In this document: in pieces, positions 26,136 through 36,720 of the stretch
Position numbering within the stretch: position 1 is the stretch's first letter
Layout of the letters: every line of letters begins with the position of its first letter
From: Pyrococcus horikoshii OT3
GTDB lineage: Archaea > Methanobacteriota_B > Thermococci > Thermococcales > Thermococcaceae
Assembly: GCF_000011105.1 (NCBI RefSeq)
Contig: NC_000961.1
Span: 248,001-312,000, forward strand
Direction of reading: 5' to 3'
DNA length: 64,000 nucleotides
Position numbers and translations under genes: made by a program
The notes under the pieces: generated by a model
Told to the model about the DNA's origin: nothing
Database searches by the model: none
The model's input: only the letters and a program-made list of their open reading frames with translations

Positions 26136-26213
26136 TGGTAGCGGGGCGAGGATTTGAACCTCGGACCTCCGGGTTATGAGCCCGGCGGGCACTCCTAGCT
26201 GCCCCACCCCGCT
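26136..26213 (-). tRNA. Initiator tRNA-Met (CAT)
   Basis: On the minus strand the RNA folds to a full cloverleaf: acceptor AGCGGGG with CCCCGCT, D arm around GGGCAGCTAGGAGTGCCC, anticodon stem CCGGG/CCCGG with loop CTCATAA (anticodon CAT at 26178-26176), and T arm with GGTTCAAATCC. The A1:U72 pair and the three G:C pairs next to the anticodon loop mark the initiator rather than an elongator. A73 is followed by a genome-encoded CCA (26138-26136). No intron. Confidence 0.95.
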
Positions 26214-26219
26214 GCTCAA

Positions 26220-26496
26220 CCCGTTATTAACTTTTATTAGTGGGCTTATAAAGTTTACGTTGAGTTTACTGTTTTACATGTTCGAGGCTTCTCTTTCTTT
26301 GTTCAGAGATCAACAAGCTCATTCAGGTTAGAAAATTCCTGTGCCTCAATAATTAAGTCATTTTCATTAAAGATTTTAGAGAATAAGGCTAACAAACTAT
26401 TTCTATGATGTAATTTAAGAAAGAGCAACGCTTATAAATTGCACATTAGTATACAAAATATGGCATGACCTCTAGCACCAATTGGGGTGGTAGTTC
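26220..26496 (+). promoter_or_regulatory. Spacer with protease promoter
   Basis: 277 bp without a gene. It holds upstream sequence of the tRNA (minus strand) and, on the plus strand, the TATA box CTTATAAATT at 26431-26440 preceded by an A-rich BRE-like stretch. Initiation would fall near 26462, leaving a leader of about 35 nt with GGGGTGG ahead of the ATG at 26497. Confidence 0.6.
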
Positions 26497-29400
26497 ATGA
26501 AGAAGCTGGTAAGCTTGGCAATTGCTCTCTTTTTGGTATTATCAGTGATGCCAATATTCAAACCAGCTTCAGCAACTCCTACGTCTAAATCCTTAGCTGA
26601 CGATCTGATACCTTCAAGGAAGACGGGATTGAAATGGATCCCTCCAGAGGAATACTTAAGGCTAACAGGCCATATATACCCTGTAATGGATGAAAGGGCA
26701 TTCAGAGAGGCCCTAAAGTACGCTCCATTTTATCTTGGTAGAACATTACCTCTTTCCGCTGGAAACTCTGGGAATCAACTACCTTCCAGGGTTGAAAATA
26801 CAGAGTATCTACCCCCTGTAGGAAATCAGGGTCACGTTGGCTCTTGTGTAGGCTGGAGCTCGACATATTACGTATGGACTTACATGCTTAACTGGTGGAG
26901 AAATAATCCTCACCCCACAAGTCCAGAGGATATCATGAACCCAACATTTACCTATAACCTGATAAACGGTGGTGCTGACGAAGGATCTAACATGTGGGAT
27001 GCTATGAACGTCATTTCTACCATTGGAGCAGTTCCTCTAAATGCATTTCCGCTCTATGTGCTGGGTCCTCGTGGCGATCCAGAGAACTATGCTTGGGTCT
27101 GGCCTAACTTAACCCAGTGGATGATGGCTCCATACAACAGCGGAACATATGATATGTACGTGTGGCAATATTGGGATCCTTATAACTATTACACTCCAGA
27201 AGGAATGTGGTATCTCCTTTACTTGGACAATGGCACTCAGTGGAACTACCTTAAAGGATTACTGGCAAGTGGATATGTTGTTCAGACAGCATTATTAGTT
27301 CTTCCAAGCTTTGAATTCCTGAATAGACCTGAAGATTTCATAAATTGGCTTAATTTCTATGTTGAATACAGTAAGTATTATTCAGATCTCTACTGGACTA
27401 GTGACGGATATAAGTACTGGACGGTAGAAGGATTGTTAGATTGGGTTAGTTCGGCTTATAATGAGACTTTTGAGAGAGATCCTAGCATTTACATAGAACT
27501 AATGAAAGAGGTCTTAGTGAATGACTTTGGGGTTTCACTTACTGATACAATTCCAGTGGCCGTTGAGAAGATTAATGCAACATTCTATGAGCGCTTCGTA
27601 AACAACCAAACATGGTGGGATGAAGCGAAGTTTTATCTATCAGCTTACTCTCTAAAGGGTGAAGAGTGGTTCGTGAACAATGCCTTTGTAGATCTGTATG
27701 CACTGGCCAACTTTGAGTGGATGCTGCACTACATTCCTGAAGGAACTTATGTTAGCTCAGGTAGAATCGCTTACGTAAACTTCAATAACTACTATTGGGC
27801 ATGGGCCGGAGGACATGCCGTAACTATAATAGGATATGATGACAATGTTACAACACCAGATGGACAAGGAGCACTATTGATGGTTAACTCCTGGGGAACT
27901 GACTGGGGAGATAATGGGTTCTGGAAGTATTCATATGAAGCGGCAAGGACTTATACTTGGTATGACTATCCGTATATAATCTCGGTAAGAGGACTAATTC
28001 AATTACCAATTTTCATATCTTACGATGAAGCTTTCGTCTATGTCCCCAAAGCAGCAAAATACAAGCCAAGACTAATGACAGTTATTGGAATTAACCATCC
28101 ATATAGAGGGGAAGTAGTTGATGGCATTTATAATTCTACGACATATGAAATTATAGCCTCATCAGGAATTCTGGCTGGTGTTAAGGTCAACAACACTATT
28201 GTATGGTTCCACAATTATCTTGACTTCTGGATTGATTACATCTCAGATAAGGAGTACAATGCAATACTCTCAAACCTCTCATTGTTGGAATCGTACTTAC
28301 CGCAAGCCCATCCATTCCCGGAGAGTCCAATGGCCTTCGATGTTAGCCAGTTATCCGATTACTTAGTTTATTATATGGAAGATAAGAATAGCACACCAAC
28401 AGAGGTAACCTTCTATGTCCAGCCAAAAGACATACTACCCGACAACTTTACTGGAGAGCTCTACAACTTTACTCTGCTTATTAGCATTGGAGGAGAATAC
28501 AAAGTTCTTGGAAGCTTAGAGGGCAACGTATCAATTCCGGATGGAGGTTACGTTACAGTTCCACTGGAAATCCCAGTTGTCTCGTATGATGTAGCACCAA
28601 ACAACGTTACCGTGCAGTATGGCAACTTTAACGTCAGCATCTATAGCATAATTCCACTGGAGGATGCTAGAATAGTAATTGGAAATGAGAGCTATCCTCT
28701 TACCGCTGAAGAGGGAGGTTATTACTTCTACGCTAATAGTATAGCTGAGAAATTAAAACTACATGCAGGTACTTATAATTACACCGTCATAGTCACGTAC
28801 CCGAACGGAAAAGAAGTTGCTCTTCCAGAGAGGACTGTAACGATAAGCGCTCCCACTGTTAGCATAATCTCTCCAGAGGAAACCATATACAACGAAACCG
28901 TAATACCAGTGAAAGTTGCCGTAAAGGATGCTGTAGAAATAGTGAACGTTACAGCGAAAGTTGGGGAGGAAGTCTTAGAGCTCACATACAATGAGAGCTC
29001 AGGTTATTACACTGGAACGCTCAACCTAAGTGACGGTGCTTATACGTTGGTTGTAACTGCAGTAGATACTTGGAACAATACTGGAGTTGCAAAAGTTCAC
29101 TTTATAGTAAAAGCCGGAGCTAATGTTACCACGGTAACTGTTGAGAATGCAACGGTAAATGTCGGCGTAACCGGAAATGTCACAGTAACAGTCGAAAATA
29201 AGACTGTAGTTGCGAACGTTACCACATCTGAAGGAACTTATGAGGTCAAAGTTCCAGTGGTCAACAACGTTCCTTCGATATTCGTTAATTCCTCAGCAAT
29301 TGAATCCGTAGCTACTGGAGAAGCTAATGCAACCCTAGTTGCTGGATGGAATGCTAGTGTTGAAGCAACAACAAGTGTTGGAGAGCCAGAGAAAGAAGAT

Positions 29401-29964
29401 GGTAAATTGCTTTACCCAGTAACGATAACAGCTGACGTTGAGCTAGGAGAAAATGGAGTAGCCGTCATAGCCCTTAGGGATGTTAATATCAGTAAGATCT
29501 ACCTAATTAAGAACGGTCAGAAGATTCAGCTAACTACGAATGAAAGCGATCCAATAGCGTACTACTATGTCCAGAACGGGATTGTCTTCGTTGTGATTAA
29601 GCAAGATCCGAAGATCGTTGCCTATGGTTCATATGCGAAGCCTGCACCAAGGAGGAAGGTTTCGATACCAACGTTAAACTTCCTGGGATACTCATGGTAC
29701 AAGCTGTATTCTGAGAAGTTCAGCAAGCTCTACGAGGAAGCAGTCGAGCTTGGAGTGGATAATGAAACACTAGCTCTAGCCCTTGAGTACCACCAGAAGG
29801 CTGGAGAGTACTATTCAAAGGTTCTTGAGCTCAGTGAAGGTAACGTAATCTATCATCTATATGACATAAGGCTACTAGCTCCACTAAGGCAAGCATACGT
29901 TAATGAGATGAAGGCCGTGAGAATACTAGAAAAGGCCATAAAAGAGCTGAAGGGCGAGGAATGA
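26497..29964 (+). CDS. Large secreted papain-like (C1A) cysteine protease with Ig-like repeats
   Basis: 1155 residues. Signal peptide MKKLVSLAIALFLVLSVMP, cleaved near ASA. The peptidase C1A domain uses Cys117 (NQGHVGSCVGWS), His440 (GGHAVTIIGYDDN) and Asn464 (NSWGTDWGDNGFW); it is longer than papain because a helical insertion of some 200 residues lies between Cys and His. A region from about residue 660 to 950 contains repeated extracellular beta-domains with many sequons (YNETVIPVKVAVKDAVEIVNVT), and a helical C-terminus follows (LALEYHQKAGEYYSKVLEL). No CGP-CTERM or terminal anchor is seen, so it is likely secreted or held by the surface layer. It probably degrades protein outside the cell. 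A leading propeptide with LPSRVENTEYLPPVGNQG resembles C1A processing sites. Confidence 0.88.
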   Translation: MKKLVSLAIALFLVLSVMPIFKPASATPTSKSLADDLIPSRKTGLKWIPPEEYLRLTGHIYPVMDERAFREALKYAPFYLGRTLPLSAGNSGNQLPSRVENTEYLPPVGNQGHVGSCVGWSSTYYVWTYMLNWWRNNPHPTSPEDIMNPTFTYNLINGGADEGSNMWDAMNVISTIGAVPLNAFPLYVLGPRGDPENYAWVWPNLTQWMMAPYNSGTYDMYVWQYWDPYNYYTPEGMWYLLYLDNGTQWNYLKGLLASGYVVQTALLVLPSFEFLNRPEDFINWLNFYVEYSKYYSDLYWTSDGYKYWTVEGLLDWVSSAYNETFERDPSIYIELMKEVLVNDFGVSLTDTIPVAVEKINATFYERFVNNQTWWDEAKFYLSAYSLKGEEWFVNNAFVDLYALANFEWMLHYIPEGTYVSSGRIAYVNFNNYYWAWAGGHAVTIIGYDDNVTTPDGQGALLMVNSWGTDWGDNGFWKYSYEAARTYTWYDYPYIISVRGLIQLPIFISYDEAFVYVPKAAKYKPRLMTVIGINHPYRGEVVDGIYNSTTYEIIASSGILAGVKVNNTIVWFHNYLDFWIDYISDKEYNAILSNLSLLESYLPQAHPFPESPMAFDVSQLSDYLVYYMEDKNSTPTEVTFYVQPKDILPDNFTGELYNFTLLISIGGEYKVLGSLEGNVSIPDGGYVTVPLEIPVVSYDVAPNNVTVQYGNFNVSIYSIIPLEDARIVIGNESYPLTAEEGGYYFYANSIAEKLKLHAGTYNYTVIVTYPNGKEVALPERTVTISAPTVSIISPEETIYNETVIPVKVAVKDAVEIVNVTAKVGEEVLELTYNESSGYYTGTLNLSDGAYTLVVTAVDTWNNTGVAKVHFIVKAGANVTTVTVENATVNVGVTGNVTVTVENKTVVANVTTSEGTYEVKVPVVNNVPSIFVNSSAIESVATGEANATLVAGWNASVEATTSVGEPEKEDGKLLYPVTITADVELGENGVAVIALRDVNISKIYLIKNGQKIQLTTNESDPIAYYYVQNGIVFVVIKQDPKIVAYGSYAKPAPRRKVSIPTLNFLGYSWYKLYSEKFSKLYEEAVELGVDNETLALALEYHQKAGEYYSKVLELSEGNVIYHLYDIRLLAPLRQAYVNEMKAVRILEKAIKELKGEE

Positions 29965-29985
29965 TTTTTCCTTTTTTCTTTTTGT

Positions 29986-30516
29986 TTAAAGCATTCCAAG
30001 CTTTCTTTTAGCTTCTTCGCTCATTCTGTCTGGAGTCCAAGGCGGATCGAATGTCAACTCAACCTCCACATCTTTAACTCCTGGGATTTCAAGTACCTTC
30101 TCCTCGACAGCTCTAAGTATCCAGAGAGTCAGTGGGCACCCCGGAGTGGTCATCGTCATCTTTATGTAAACTGTATTATCAGGATTTACCTTGAGCTCGT
30201 AAATTAAACCTAGGTTCACGACGTCCACTCCAACTTCTGGGTCTATCACTTCTTTCAGCTTTTCAAGTATCTCATCTTCCGTTAACTTTACTTTCTCCCC
30301 CTCCTTAACTTCCCTCTTAAATCCAATTTCTACCTGTTTAACTCCCTCTAGTTCCCTAATCCTGTTGTAAGCCTTAAGTAAAGTTGCATCGTCAATCTTC
30401 TCCTTGAATACAATTTTTACAATCCCATTATCAATTGAAAGCTCATCAACGATCTCCTCAAAATCCTTACCCGTTACGTCTTTTATTATCGTTGCAATAT
30501 CCTCTTTCATTACCAT
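29986..30516 (-). CDS. MIP18/DUF59 family protein, probable Fe-S maturation factor
   Basis: About 176 residues. The start is uncertain: ATG 30516 and ATG 30510 are both 25-30 bp after a TATA-like TTATTTAAAC, so the message may be leaderless. The C-terminal half (from LTEDEILEKLKEVIDPEVG) is a canonical MIP18/PaaD domain with the signature DPEVGVDVVNLGLIYEL and the conserved Cys in TTPGCPL, ending in LTFDPPWTPDRMSEEAKRKLG. The N-terminal half (DITGKDFEEI-like, KVEIGFKREV) resembles a second, degenerate copy. Related proteins (SufT, CIA2) assist assembly of Fe-S clusters. It converges on the protease gene across a 21-bp T-rich spacer that can end both transcripts. Confidence 0.82.
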   Translation of the reverse strand: MVMKEDIATIIKDVTGKDFEEIVDELSIDNGIVKIVFKEKIDDATLLKAYNRIRELEGVKQVEIGFKREVKEGEKVKLTEDEILEKLKEVIDPEVGVDVVNLGLIYELKVNPDNTVYIKMTMTTPGCPLTLWILRAVEEKVLEIPGVKDVEVELTFDPPWTPDRMSEEAKRKLGML

Positions 30517-30715
30517 TTTCCTTAACCCCAAGGGTAGTTTAAATAACCAGATTTAAACCTTTTGGAACATATCTGACCCATACCTGATTTTGAATAAATT
30601 TCTTGAAAATTCCGAATGGGCTGAATATATATCAAATTATTTAGGGTAAAATAAGGATCATTTTTGTAAAAAGTTTAATAGTCTAACTATCGCTTTAAAA
30701 TAAGGTGACCTCAAA

Positions 30716-32581
30716 ATGGAAAAGCTAAGGGAGCTACTTCCAAAGGATCAATATGAGAAGATCGCTGCAATAAACAATCCCTACCTCCATGAATTTCTCG
30801 CTGAATGGATAGAATGGCTAGAGCCTAGCAAAGTTTTCGTTTGTACGGATTCCCCAGAGGATGAAGAGTACGTAAGGTGGAAGGCCCTTTACTATGGTGA
30901 AGAAAAGATGCTAGAGATTCCTAAACACACCGTTCATTACGATAACTACTATGATCAAGCTAGAGATAAAACTAATACAAAGCTACTGGTTCCCAAAGGC
31001 GTTGAACTTCCGTTTTTAAACACTATGAACAGGGAAGAAGGGCTTAAGGAGATCAGAGAAATCATGAAAGGTATAATGCGTGGAAAGGAGCTTTTCATAT
31101 GCTTCTTTGTTCTTGGTCCCACAAATTCGATATTTACAATTCCCGCGGTTCAGCTTACAGATTCAGCTTACGTAGCTCACTCCGAGTTTCTACTCTACAG
31201 AAAGGGATACGAGGAGTTTAAGAGACTTGGCCCAACTAAGAACTTCTTTAAGTTCGTTCATTCAGCTGGCGAGTTGGATGAGAGGAAGACAAGTAAGAAT
31301 CTGGACAAAAGGAGGATATACATAGATTTGCTAGATGAAACCGTTTATTCAGCGAACACCCAGTACGGTGGAAACACAATTGGATTGAAAAAGCTAGCCT
31401 TTAGGCTGACCATCCAGAGGGCCGTGAAGGAAGGTTGGCTAAGCGAGCACATGTTCCTAATGAGGGTTAACGGTCCGAACGGAAGGAAAACTTACTTCAC
31501 AGGAGCTTACCCAAGCATGTGTGGAAAGACTTCTACTGCTATGATTCCCTGGGAGAACATAGTTGGCGATGACCTTGTTTTCATAAAGAACGTGGATGGA
31601 ATTGCGAGAGCTGTAAACGTTGAAATAGGGGTCTTTGGAATAATAGAGGGGGTAAACCAAAAGGATGACCCAATAATATGGAAGGTTCTCCACTCTCCGG
31701 TCGAGATCATATTCTCAAACGTTCTAGTTAAGGATGGTAAGCCCTATTGGAACGGAATGGGGATAGAAATTCCAGATGAAGGGGAGAACCACAGCGGAAA
31801 GTGGTGGAGAGGTAAGAGGGATGCTGAAGGGAAAGAAATTCCACCGAGCCATAAGAACGCTCGCTTTACCGTTAGGCTCGAAGCCTTCCCGAACCTTGAT
31901 AGGGAGGCCCTTAACAATCCATGTGGGGTTGAAGTTGGAGGGATGATATTCGGTGGAAGGGATCCCGACACTTGGCCACCGGTTAGGGAAGCCTTTGACT
32001 GGGAGCATGGGGTTATAACTATGGGAGCATCCCTCGAAAGTGAAACGACTGCTGCAACCCTGGGAAAGGAGGGTGTCAGGGCTTTTAACCCAATGTCGAT
32101 CCTCGACTTCTTGAGCGTTCACATAGGGGATTACATAAGGAACTACTTGGAGTTTGGAAGGAAGCTAAAGAAAACTCCCAAAATATTCGCTGTAAACTAC
32201 TTCCTCAGGGAGAACGGCCGGTGGCTTAATGAAAAGCTTGATAAAGCAGTTTGGCTCAAGTGGATGGAGCTAAGGGTTCACAATGATGTCGATGCTATAG
32301 AAACTCCAATAGGATACATTCCAAGATATGAGGATCTCAAGGTTTTGTTTAAGCAGGTTCTCAACAAGGATTATTCGAGGGAGGATTACGAGAAGCAGTT
32401 CAAGATAAGGGTTCCAGAGCTTTTAGCGAAAATAGAGAGGATATGGAAGATATACGAGCCAATTGACAACATCCCGGAGGAGCTATTTAAACAACTCAAG
32501 GATGAGAGGGAGAGATTGCTAAAAGCAAAAGCGGAGTTCGGTGATTATATAAGCCCATTTACACTTGAAAAAAGGATCTGA
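30716..32581 (+). CDS. pckG: Phosphoenolpyruvate carboxykinase (GTP)
   Basis: 621 residues, ATG 30716 with AGGTGA upstream. The P-loop GAYPSMCGKTSTAM carries Cys269 and Lys271, the kinase-1a site and hyper-reactive Cys of the GTP-dependent class; FGGRDPDTWPPVREAFDW and the metal/substrate segment ARFTVRLEAFPNLD region confirm it. The enzyme interconverts oxaloacetate and PEP with GTP/GDP and Mn2+; in Thermococcales it links C4 acids with gluconeogenesis. Unlinked to other carbon genes here. A TATA-like GTTTAATAG lies near 30668. Confidence 0.97.
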   Translation: MEKLRELLPKDQYEKIAAINNPYLHEFLAEWIEWLEPSKVFVCTDSPEDEEYVRWKALYYGEEKMLEIPKHTVHYDNYYDQARDKTNTKLLVPKGVELPFLNTMNREEGLKEIREIMKGIMRGKELFICFFVLGPTNSIFTIPAVQLTDSAYVAHSEFLLYRKGYEEFKRLGPTKNFFKFVHSAGELDERKTSKNLDKRRIYIDLLDETVYSANTQYGGNTIGLKKLAFRLTIQRAVKEGWLSEHMFLMRVNGPNGRKTYFTGAYPSMCGKTSTAMIPWENIVGDDLVFIKNVDGIARAVNVEIGVFGIIEGVNQKDDPIIWKVLHSPVEIIFSNVLVKDGKPYWNGMGIEIPDEGENHSGKWWRGKRDAEGKEIPPSHKNARFTVRLEAFPNLDREALNNPCGVEVGGMIFGGRDPDTWPPVREAFDWEHGVITMGASLESETTAATLGKEGVRAFNPMSILDFLSVHIGDYIRNYLEFGRKLKKTPKIFAVNYFLRENGRWLNEKLDKAVWLKWMELRVHNDVDAIETPIGYIPRYEDLKVLFKQVLNKDYSREDYEKQFKIRVPELLAKIERIWKIYEPIDNIPEELFKQLKDERERLLKAKAEFGDYISPFTLEKRI

Positions 32582-32589
32582 TTTCCCTC

Positions 32590-32729
32590 TTCCTTATTTT
32601 ACATAAAGCTTTTAAGACGGGAATAAGTTCTAATGTTTTGGTGGTGCATATCGTCCTTCGCTTCACATAGAAAGGACTTAAATTACACCCTTCTTTTCTT
32701 GGCTAGTTTAGATTATGGGAGGGATGTCT
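32590..32729 (+). promoter_or_regulatory. valS leader and promoter region
   Basis: 148 bp between pckG and valS. Two TATA-like elements are visible, CTTTTAAGA near 32609-32617 and GACTTAAATTA near 32677-32687; the second would give a leader of about 20 nt. No T-box or other structured leader was recognised. Confidence 0.4.
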
Positions 32730-35405
32730 ATGCTTCCAAAGAATTACGACCCAAACGAGATTGAGCCTAAGTGGCAGAAATATTGGCTCGAGGAGAAGAT
32801 ATACAAATACAGGCTAGATGAAAACAAGCCTAGCTATGCTATAGATACGCCACCACCCTTCACGAGCGGTACCCTGCACCTCGGTCACGTGCTTAGTCAT
32901 ACCTGGATTGATATTATAGCTAGATACAAAAGGATGAGGGGATACAACGTCCTCTTTCCCCAGGGATTCGATAATCATGGATTGCCTACCGAACTTAAAG
33001 TCGAGAAGGAGTTTGGAATAACGAAGGATCAGCCCGAAGAATTCCTAAAGAAGTGTGTAGAATGGACTTGGCAGGCTATAGAAGCAATGAGAAAGCAGTT
33101 TATAAGGATAGGATACTCAGCGGACTGGGATCTTGAATATCACACGATGGATGACTGGTATAAAGCTGCGGTTCAGAGATCTCTTCTCGAGTTCTATAAG
33201 AAAGGCTTAATCTACAGGGAGGAGCATCCGGTTTACTGGTGCCCCAAGTGCAGAACGAGCCTAGCTAAAGCTGAAGTGGGTTACGTCGAGGAGGAGGGTT
33301 ACCTCTACTACATAAAGCTACCTCTGGCTGATGGTTCCGGTTACATTCCGATAGCCACCACTAGGCCTGAGCTAATGCCCGCGTGTGTGGCCGTTTTTGT
33401 TCACCCAGACGATGAAAGGTACAAGCACCTAGTCGGTAAAAAGGTTAAACTCCCAATATTTGAGAGAGAAGTTCCAATACTAGCGGATGAAGACGTTGAT
33501 CCGAACTTCGGAACGGGAGCTGTCTACAATTGTACCTATGGTGATGAGCAGGATATAGTCTGGCAGAAGCGCTACAATCTCCCCGTGATAATAGTAATAA
33601 ACGAAGATGGAACAATGAACGAGAACGCTGGACCTTACGCTGGACTCAAAATAGAGGAAGCCAGGAAGAAGATAGCGGAAGATCTTGAGAAGATGGGGCT
33701 ACTTTACAAGAAGGAGAAGATAAAGCACAGAGTTCTAAGGCACACTGAGAGAAGCTCCTGTATGGCTCCGATAGAGCTTTTACCCAAGAAGCAGTGGTTC
33801 ATTAAGGTGAAGGATCTCATCGATGAGATAATTAAAGTAGCTAAGGAGATAAACTGGTATCCGGAGGATATGTTCCTAAGGCTCAAGGATTGGGCCGAGA
33901 GCATGGATTGGGATTGGGTAATAAGTAGGCAGAGGGTCTTTGGGACTCCCTTCCCATTCTGGGTGTGTAAGAATGGCCATATAATTCCTGCTAGAGAGGA
34001 GGATCTACCTGTTGATCCTAGATTCGATAAGCCTCCAGTTGACAAATGCCCCGTATGTGGGGCCGAAATTGAGCCTGTAACTGATGTGCTCGATTGCTGG
34101 GTTGATTCCAGTATAACTCCACTCATAATAACGAAATGGCATGAAGCGATAAAGGGCGATGAAGAGGCCAAGAAGTGGTTCGAGCATAACTTCCCCACAG
34201 CCCTTAGACCCCAGGGAACAGATATAATAAGGACTTGGGCCTTCTACACGATACTCAGAACTTACGTCTTAACCGGAAAGAAGCCCTGGAAGGATATAGT
34301 GATAAACGGAATGGTCGCCGGCCCTGACGGGAGGAAGATGAGCAAAAGCTATGGAAACGTCGTATCCCCTGAGGAGGTAATACCTAAGTACGGTGCTGAT
34401 GCACTTAGGCTATGGACTGCATTAGCTCCCCCAGGAGAGGATCATCCCTTCAAGTGGGAGACTGTTGATTACAACTACAGGTTCTTGCAAAAGGTCTGGA
34501 ACATTTACCGCTTTGCGGAGAGGCACATAAAGGACTTTGACTATGAAAAGTACAGGGATGTGGAGCTTGAACCCCTTGACAAGTGGATACTCTCAAGGCT
34601 CCACAGGATCATTAAGTTCGCAACTGAGGAACTCGAGAGGTACAGGTTCAACTTAATAACCAGGGAACTCATAACGTTCATCTGGCACGAGGTTGCCGAT
34701 GACTACATCGAGATGATAAAGTACAGGCTCTATGGAGAAGATGAAGAGAGTAAGCTGAAGGCTAAAGTTGCACTTTATGAGTTGCTCTACAATGTGATGT
34801 TGCTCCTTGCCCCGTTCGTCCCCCACATAACCGAAGAGATATATCATGCAATATTCAAGGAAAAGATCGGGGAGAAGAGCGTTCATCTTCTTAGCTGGCC
34901 GGAATACAGAGAAGACAGAATTGACGAGGAAGCCGAGAAGATAGGAGAATTAGCCAGGAAGATAGTGAGTGAGATGAGGAAGTACAAGAATTCTCATGGT
35001 CTTCCATTAAACGCAAAGCTCAAGCACGTTGCAATATATGCTCTGGATAGCTATGAGAGGCTTAAGCTAATAGAGAGGGATATAGCTGGAACCATGAACA
35101 TTGAAAGGCTTGAGATAGTTAAGGGGGAGCCACACCTTGAGGAGAGAATAGTCGAGGTAAAGCCTAACTATAAGAACATTGGTCCTAAGTATGGAAAACT
35201 AGTTCCCAGGATAGTCCAATACCTTAGGGAGAATGCTGAGAGCATTGTAAGGGAAATCAAGGAGAAAGGGAAAGCCGAGTTTGAGGTTGAGGGTAAGAAG
35301 GTTGAGCTGACTAAGGAAGACATAACGGTAAGGAAGGAAGTGTTCAGCGAAGGGGAGAAAGTGGAAACATCCGTTGTCGATGACGTAGTTATAGTCTTCT
35401 TCTAA
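32730..35405 (+). CDS. valS: Valyl-tRNA synthetase
   Basis: 891 residues from ATG 32730; GGGAGGG seven bases upstream supports it over the ATG at 32715. Class Ia core with HLGH at 50-53 ([13 protein letters not shown]) and KMSKS at 536-540 ([11 protein letters not shown]). The CP1 editing domain ([20 protein letters not shown]) removes Thr and aminobutyrate. Two CxxC pairs, CPKC near 172 and CPVC near 440, probably bind zinc. The ALP anticodon-binding helices follow, but the long C-terminal coiled coil of bacterial ValRS is short. Its end overlaps purM by 4 nt on the other strand. Confidence 0.97.
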   Translation: MLPKNYDPNEIEPKWQKYWLEEKIYKYRLDENKPSYAIDTPPPFTSGTLHLGHVLSHTWIDIIARYKRMRGYNVLFPQGFDNHGLPTELKVEKEFGITKDQPEEFLKKCVEWTWQAIEAMRKQFIRIGYSADWDLEYHTMDDWYKAAVQRSLLEFYKKGLIYREEHPVYWCPKCRTSLAKAEVGYVEEEGYLYYIKLPLADGSGYIPIATTRPELMPACVAVFVHPDDERYKHLVGKKVKLPIFEREVPILADEDVDPNFGTGAVYNCTYGDEQDIVWQKRYNLPVIIVINEDGTMNENAGPYAGLKIEEARKKIAEDLEKMGLLYKKEKIKHRVLRHTERSSCMAPIELLPKKQWFIKVKDLIDEIIKVAKEINWYPEDMFLRLKDWAESMDWDWVISRQRVFGTPFPFWVCKNGHIIPAREEDLPVDPRFDKPPVDKCPVCGAEIEPVTDVLDCWVDSSITPLIITKWHEAIKGDEEAKKWFEHNFPTALRPQGTDIIRTWAFYTILRTYVLTGKKPWKDIVINGMVAGPDGRKMSKSYGNVVSPEEVIPKYGADALRLWTALAPPGEDHPFKWETVDYNYRFLQKVWNIYRFAERHIKDFDYEKYRDVELEPLDKWILSRLHRIIKFATEELERYRFNLITRELITFIWHEVADDYIEMIKYRLYGEDEESKLKAKVALYELLYNVMLLLAPFVPHITEEIYHAIFKEKIGEKSVHLLSWPEYREDRIDEEAEKIGELARKIVSEMRKYKNSHGLPLNAKLKHVAIYALDSYERLKLIERDIAGTMNIERLEIVKGEPHLEERIVEVKPNYKNIGPKYGKLVPRIVQYLRENAESIVREIKEKGKAEFEVEGKKVELTKEDITVRKEVFSEGEKVETSVVDDVVIVFF

Positions 35406-36406
35406 AGCGTTATTCCATAGTTCTTTACCTTTATCTTTTCGGGTTCTTTTATGACCTTTCCAAGTTCAAAGCTCTCATAGTACTTATTTAATATCTGTAG
35501 CGCATTCTCTTTTTCCTCCTGGGGAACTATAACCATGAAGCCGACCCCCATGTTGAAAACCCTAAACATCTCTTCAAGTGGGACACCGTTCTCGTAGATA
35601 AGCTTGAATATCCCATCAATGGGTGGCATCTCCAGCTCAAAGCCATACTTTGTTAATCTCTTTAAGTTAAGCAAACCGCCACCGGTTATGTGAGCGAGCC
35701 CATGAACTTCAACCTCATTTATAAGCTTAAGGATTGGCTTAACGTAGATCCTCGTAGGTTCCAGGAGCCATTCCCATAGCTTTTTTCCATTGTATTCATA
35801 ATCAAGCCCGTATTTTGGAATTAAAAGTTTTCTTGCGAGAGTTAAACCATTGGAGTGTATTCCAGAGCTCGATATTCCGATCACAATATCATCAGGTTTT
35901 ATCTTTTCTCCAGTGACTACCTTATCCTTTTCAACGATTCCTACGGCGGTTCCAGCTAGGTCGTATCCGTTAATTAAGTCGGGCATAACGGCAGTTTCCC
36001 CTCCTACTATGGCTATTCCAGCTTCCTTCGCTCCTTCGTATAATCCCTTGGCTATCTGTTGGAATACATCTTCATTCGGTTCTTTTACGGCGAGGTAATC
36101 TACCAGGGCTACCGGTTCGGCACCTACGCATATTAAATCGTTAACGTTCATTGCTATCATATCAATTCCTATCGTGTCAAACTTATTAACGGCCTCGGCT
36201 ACTAGGATTTTAGTTCCAACTCCATCCGTTGTTATTGCAAGGTAGAAGTCCTTGAAATCCAGGAGTGCTGAATAATGTCCTATATCTCCTGGTTCCCCAA
36301 TCTTATTCATTCTAAATTTGAAAGTCCTCCTTGCGGCATCTATTATCGCTCTAAGGGCCTTTGCCGTCTTTTCTTCATCGACACCAGCTTGTGCATATGT
36401 TAGCAT
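35402..36406 (-). CDS. purM: Phosphoribosylformylglycinamidine cyclo-ligase (AIR synthetase)
   Basis: 334 residues, AGGTGAGATA ahead of the ATG at 36406. PurM/HypE/SelD fold: the ATP-binding [15 protein letters not shown], the Mg2+ segment [47 protein letters not shown] and [18 protein letters not shown]. It closes the imidazole ring of AIR from FGAM with ATP. The TATA box is probably TTTTTAAGT near 36440. It is separated from purT by the decayed island at 36.7-40.3 kb. A half-site TTTATGT shared with the purT and purD upstream motifs lies in its promoter. Confidence 0.96.
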
Positions 36407-36720
36407 TATCTCACCTAGAATTGATAAATTTATGTGTACTTAAAAACGTTGGTTTTACGGTGTGGAATTCTCCATAACTAATAGCCACAATCATAGAAGG
36501 CTGGACTATATTCTACACTACATAATATAAAAATGATTGTTTGTGTTCTTTTGTTCACTCTTTTACTTTGGCTTTTTTCGTTTGAATCGCCTCGGATTTT
36601 AATAATTATAAATAAAAAATCCTACGAAAAGAAAAAGATTTATTAACTCAATTTATAAGTAGTAATATTTATATATTCCCATATTTTATTTTAAGTGACT
36701 AATTGGCCAGATGATGCATT
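36407..36720. other. AT-rich spacer at the island border
   Basis: 314 bp with no gene. The left end is the purM promoter (minus strand). The right end holds a plus-strand TATA box TTTATATATT (36668-36677) for the Cys-rich precursor at 36721. No tRNA, repeat arms or attachment site was recognised, although the sequence is richer in A+T than its neighbours. Confidence 0.5.

Noticed and set aside
27000-29960. Tandem repeats in the protease tail as DNA repeats
   Set aside because: Similarity is at protein level (Ig-like folds); DNA copies are not close enough to call repeats.
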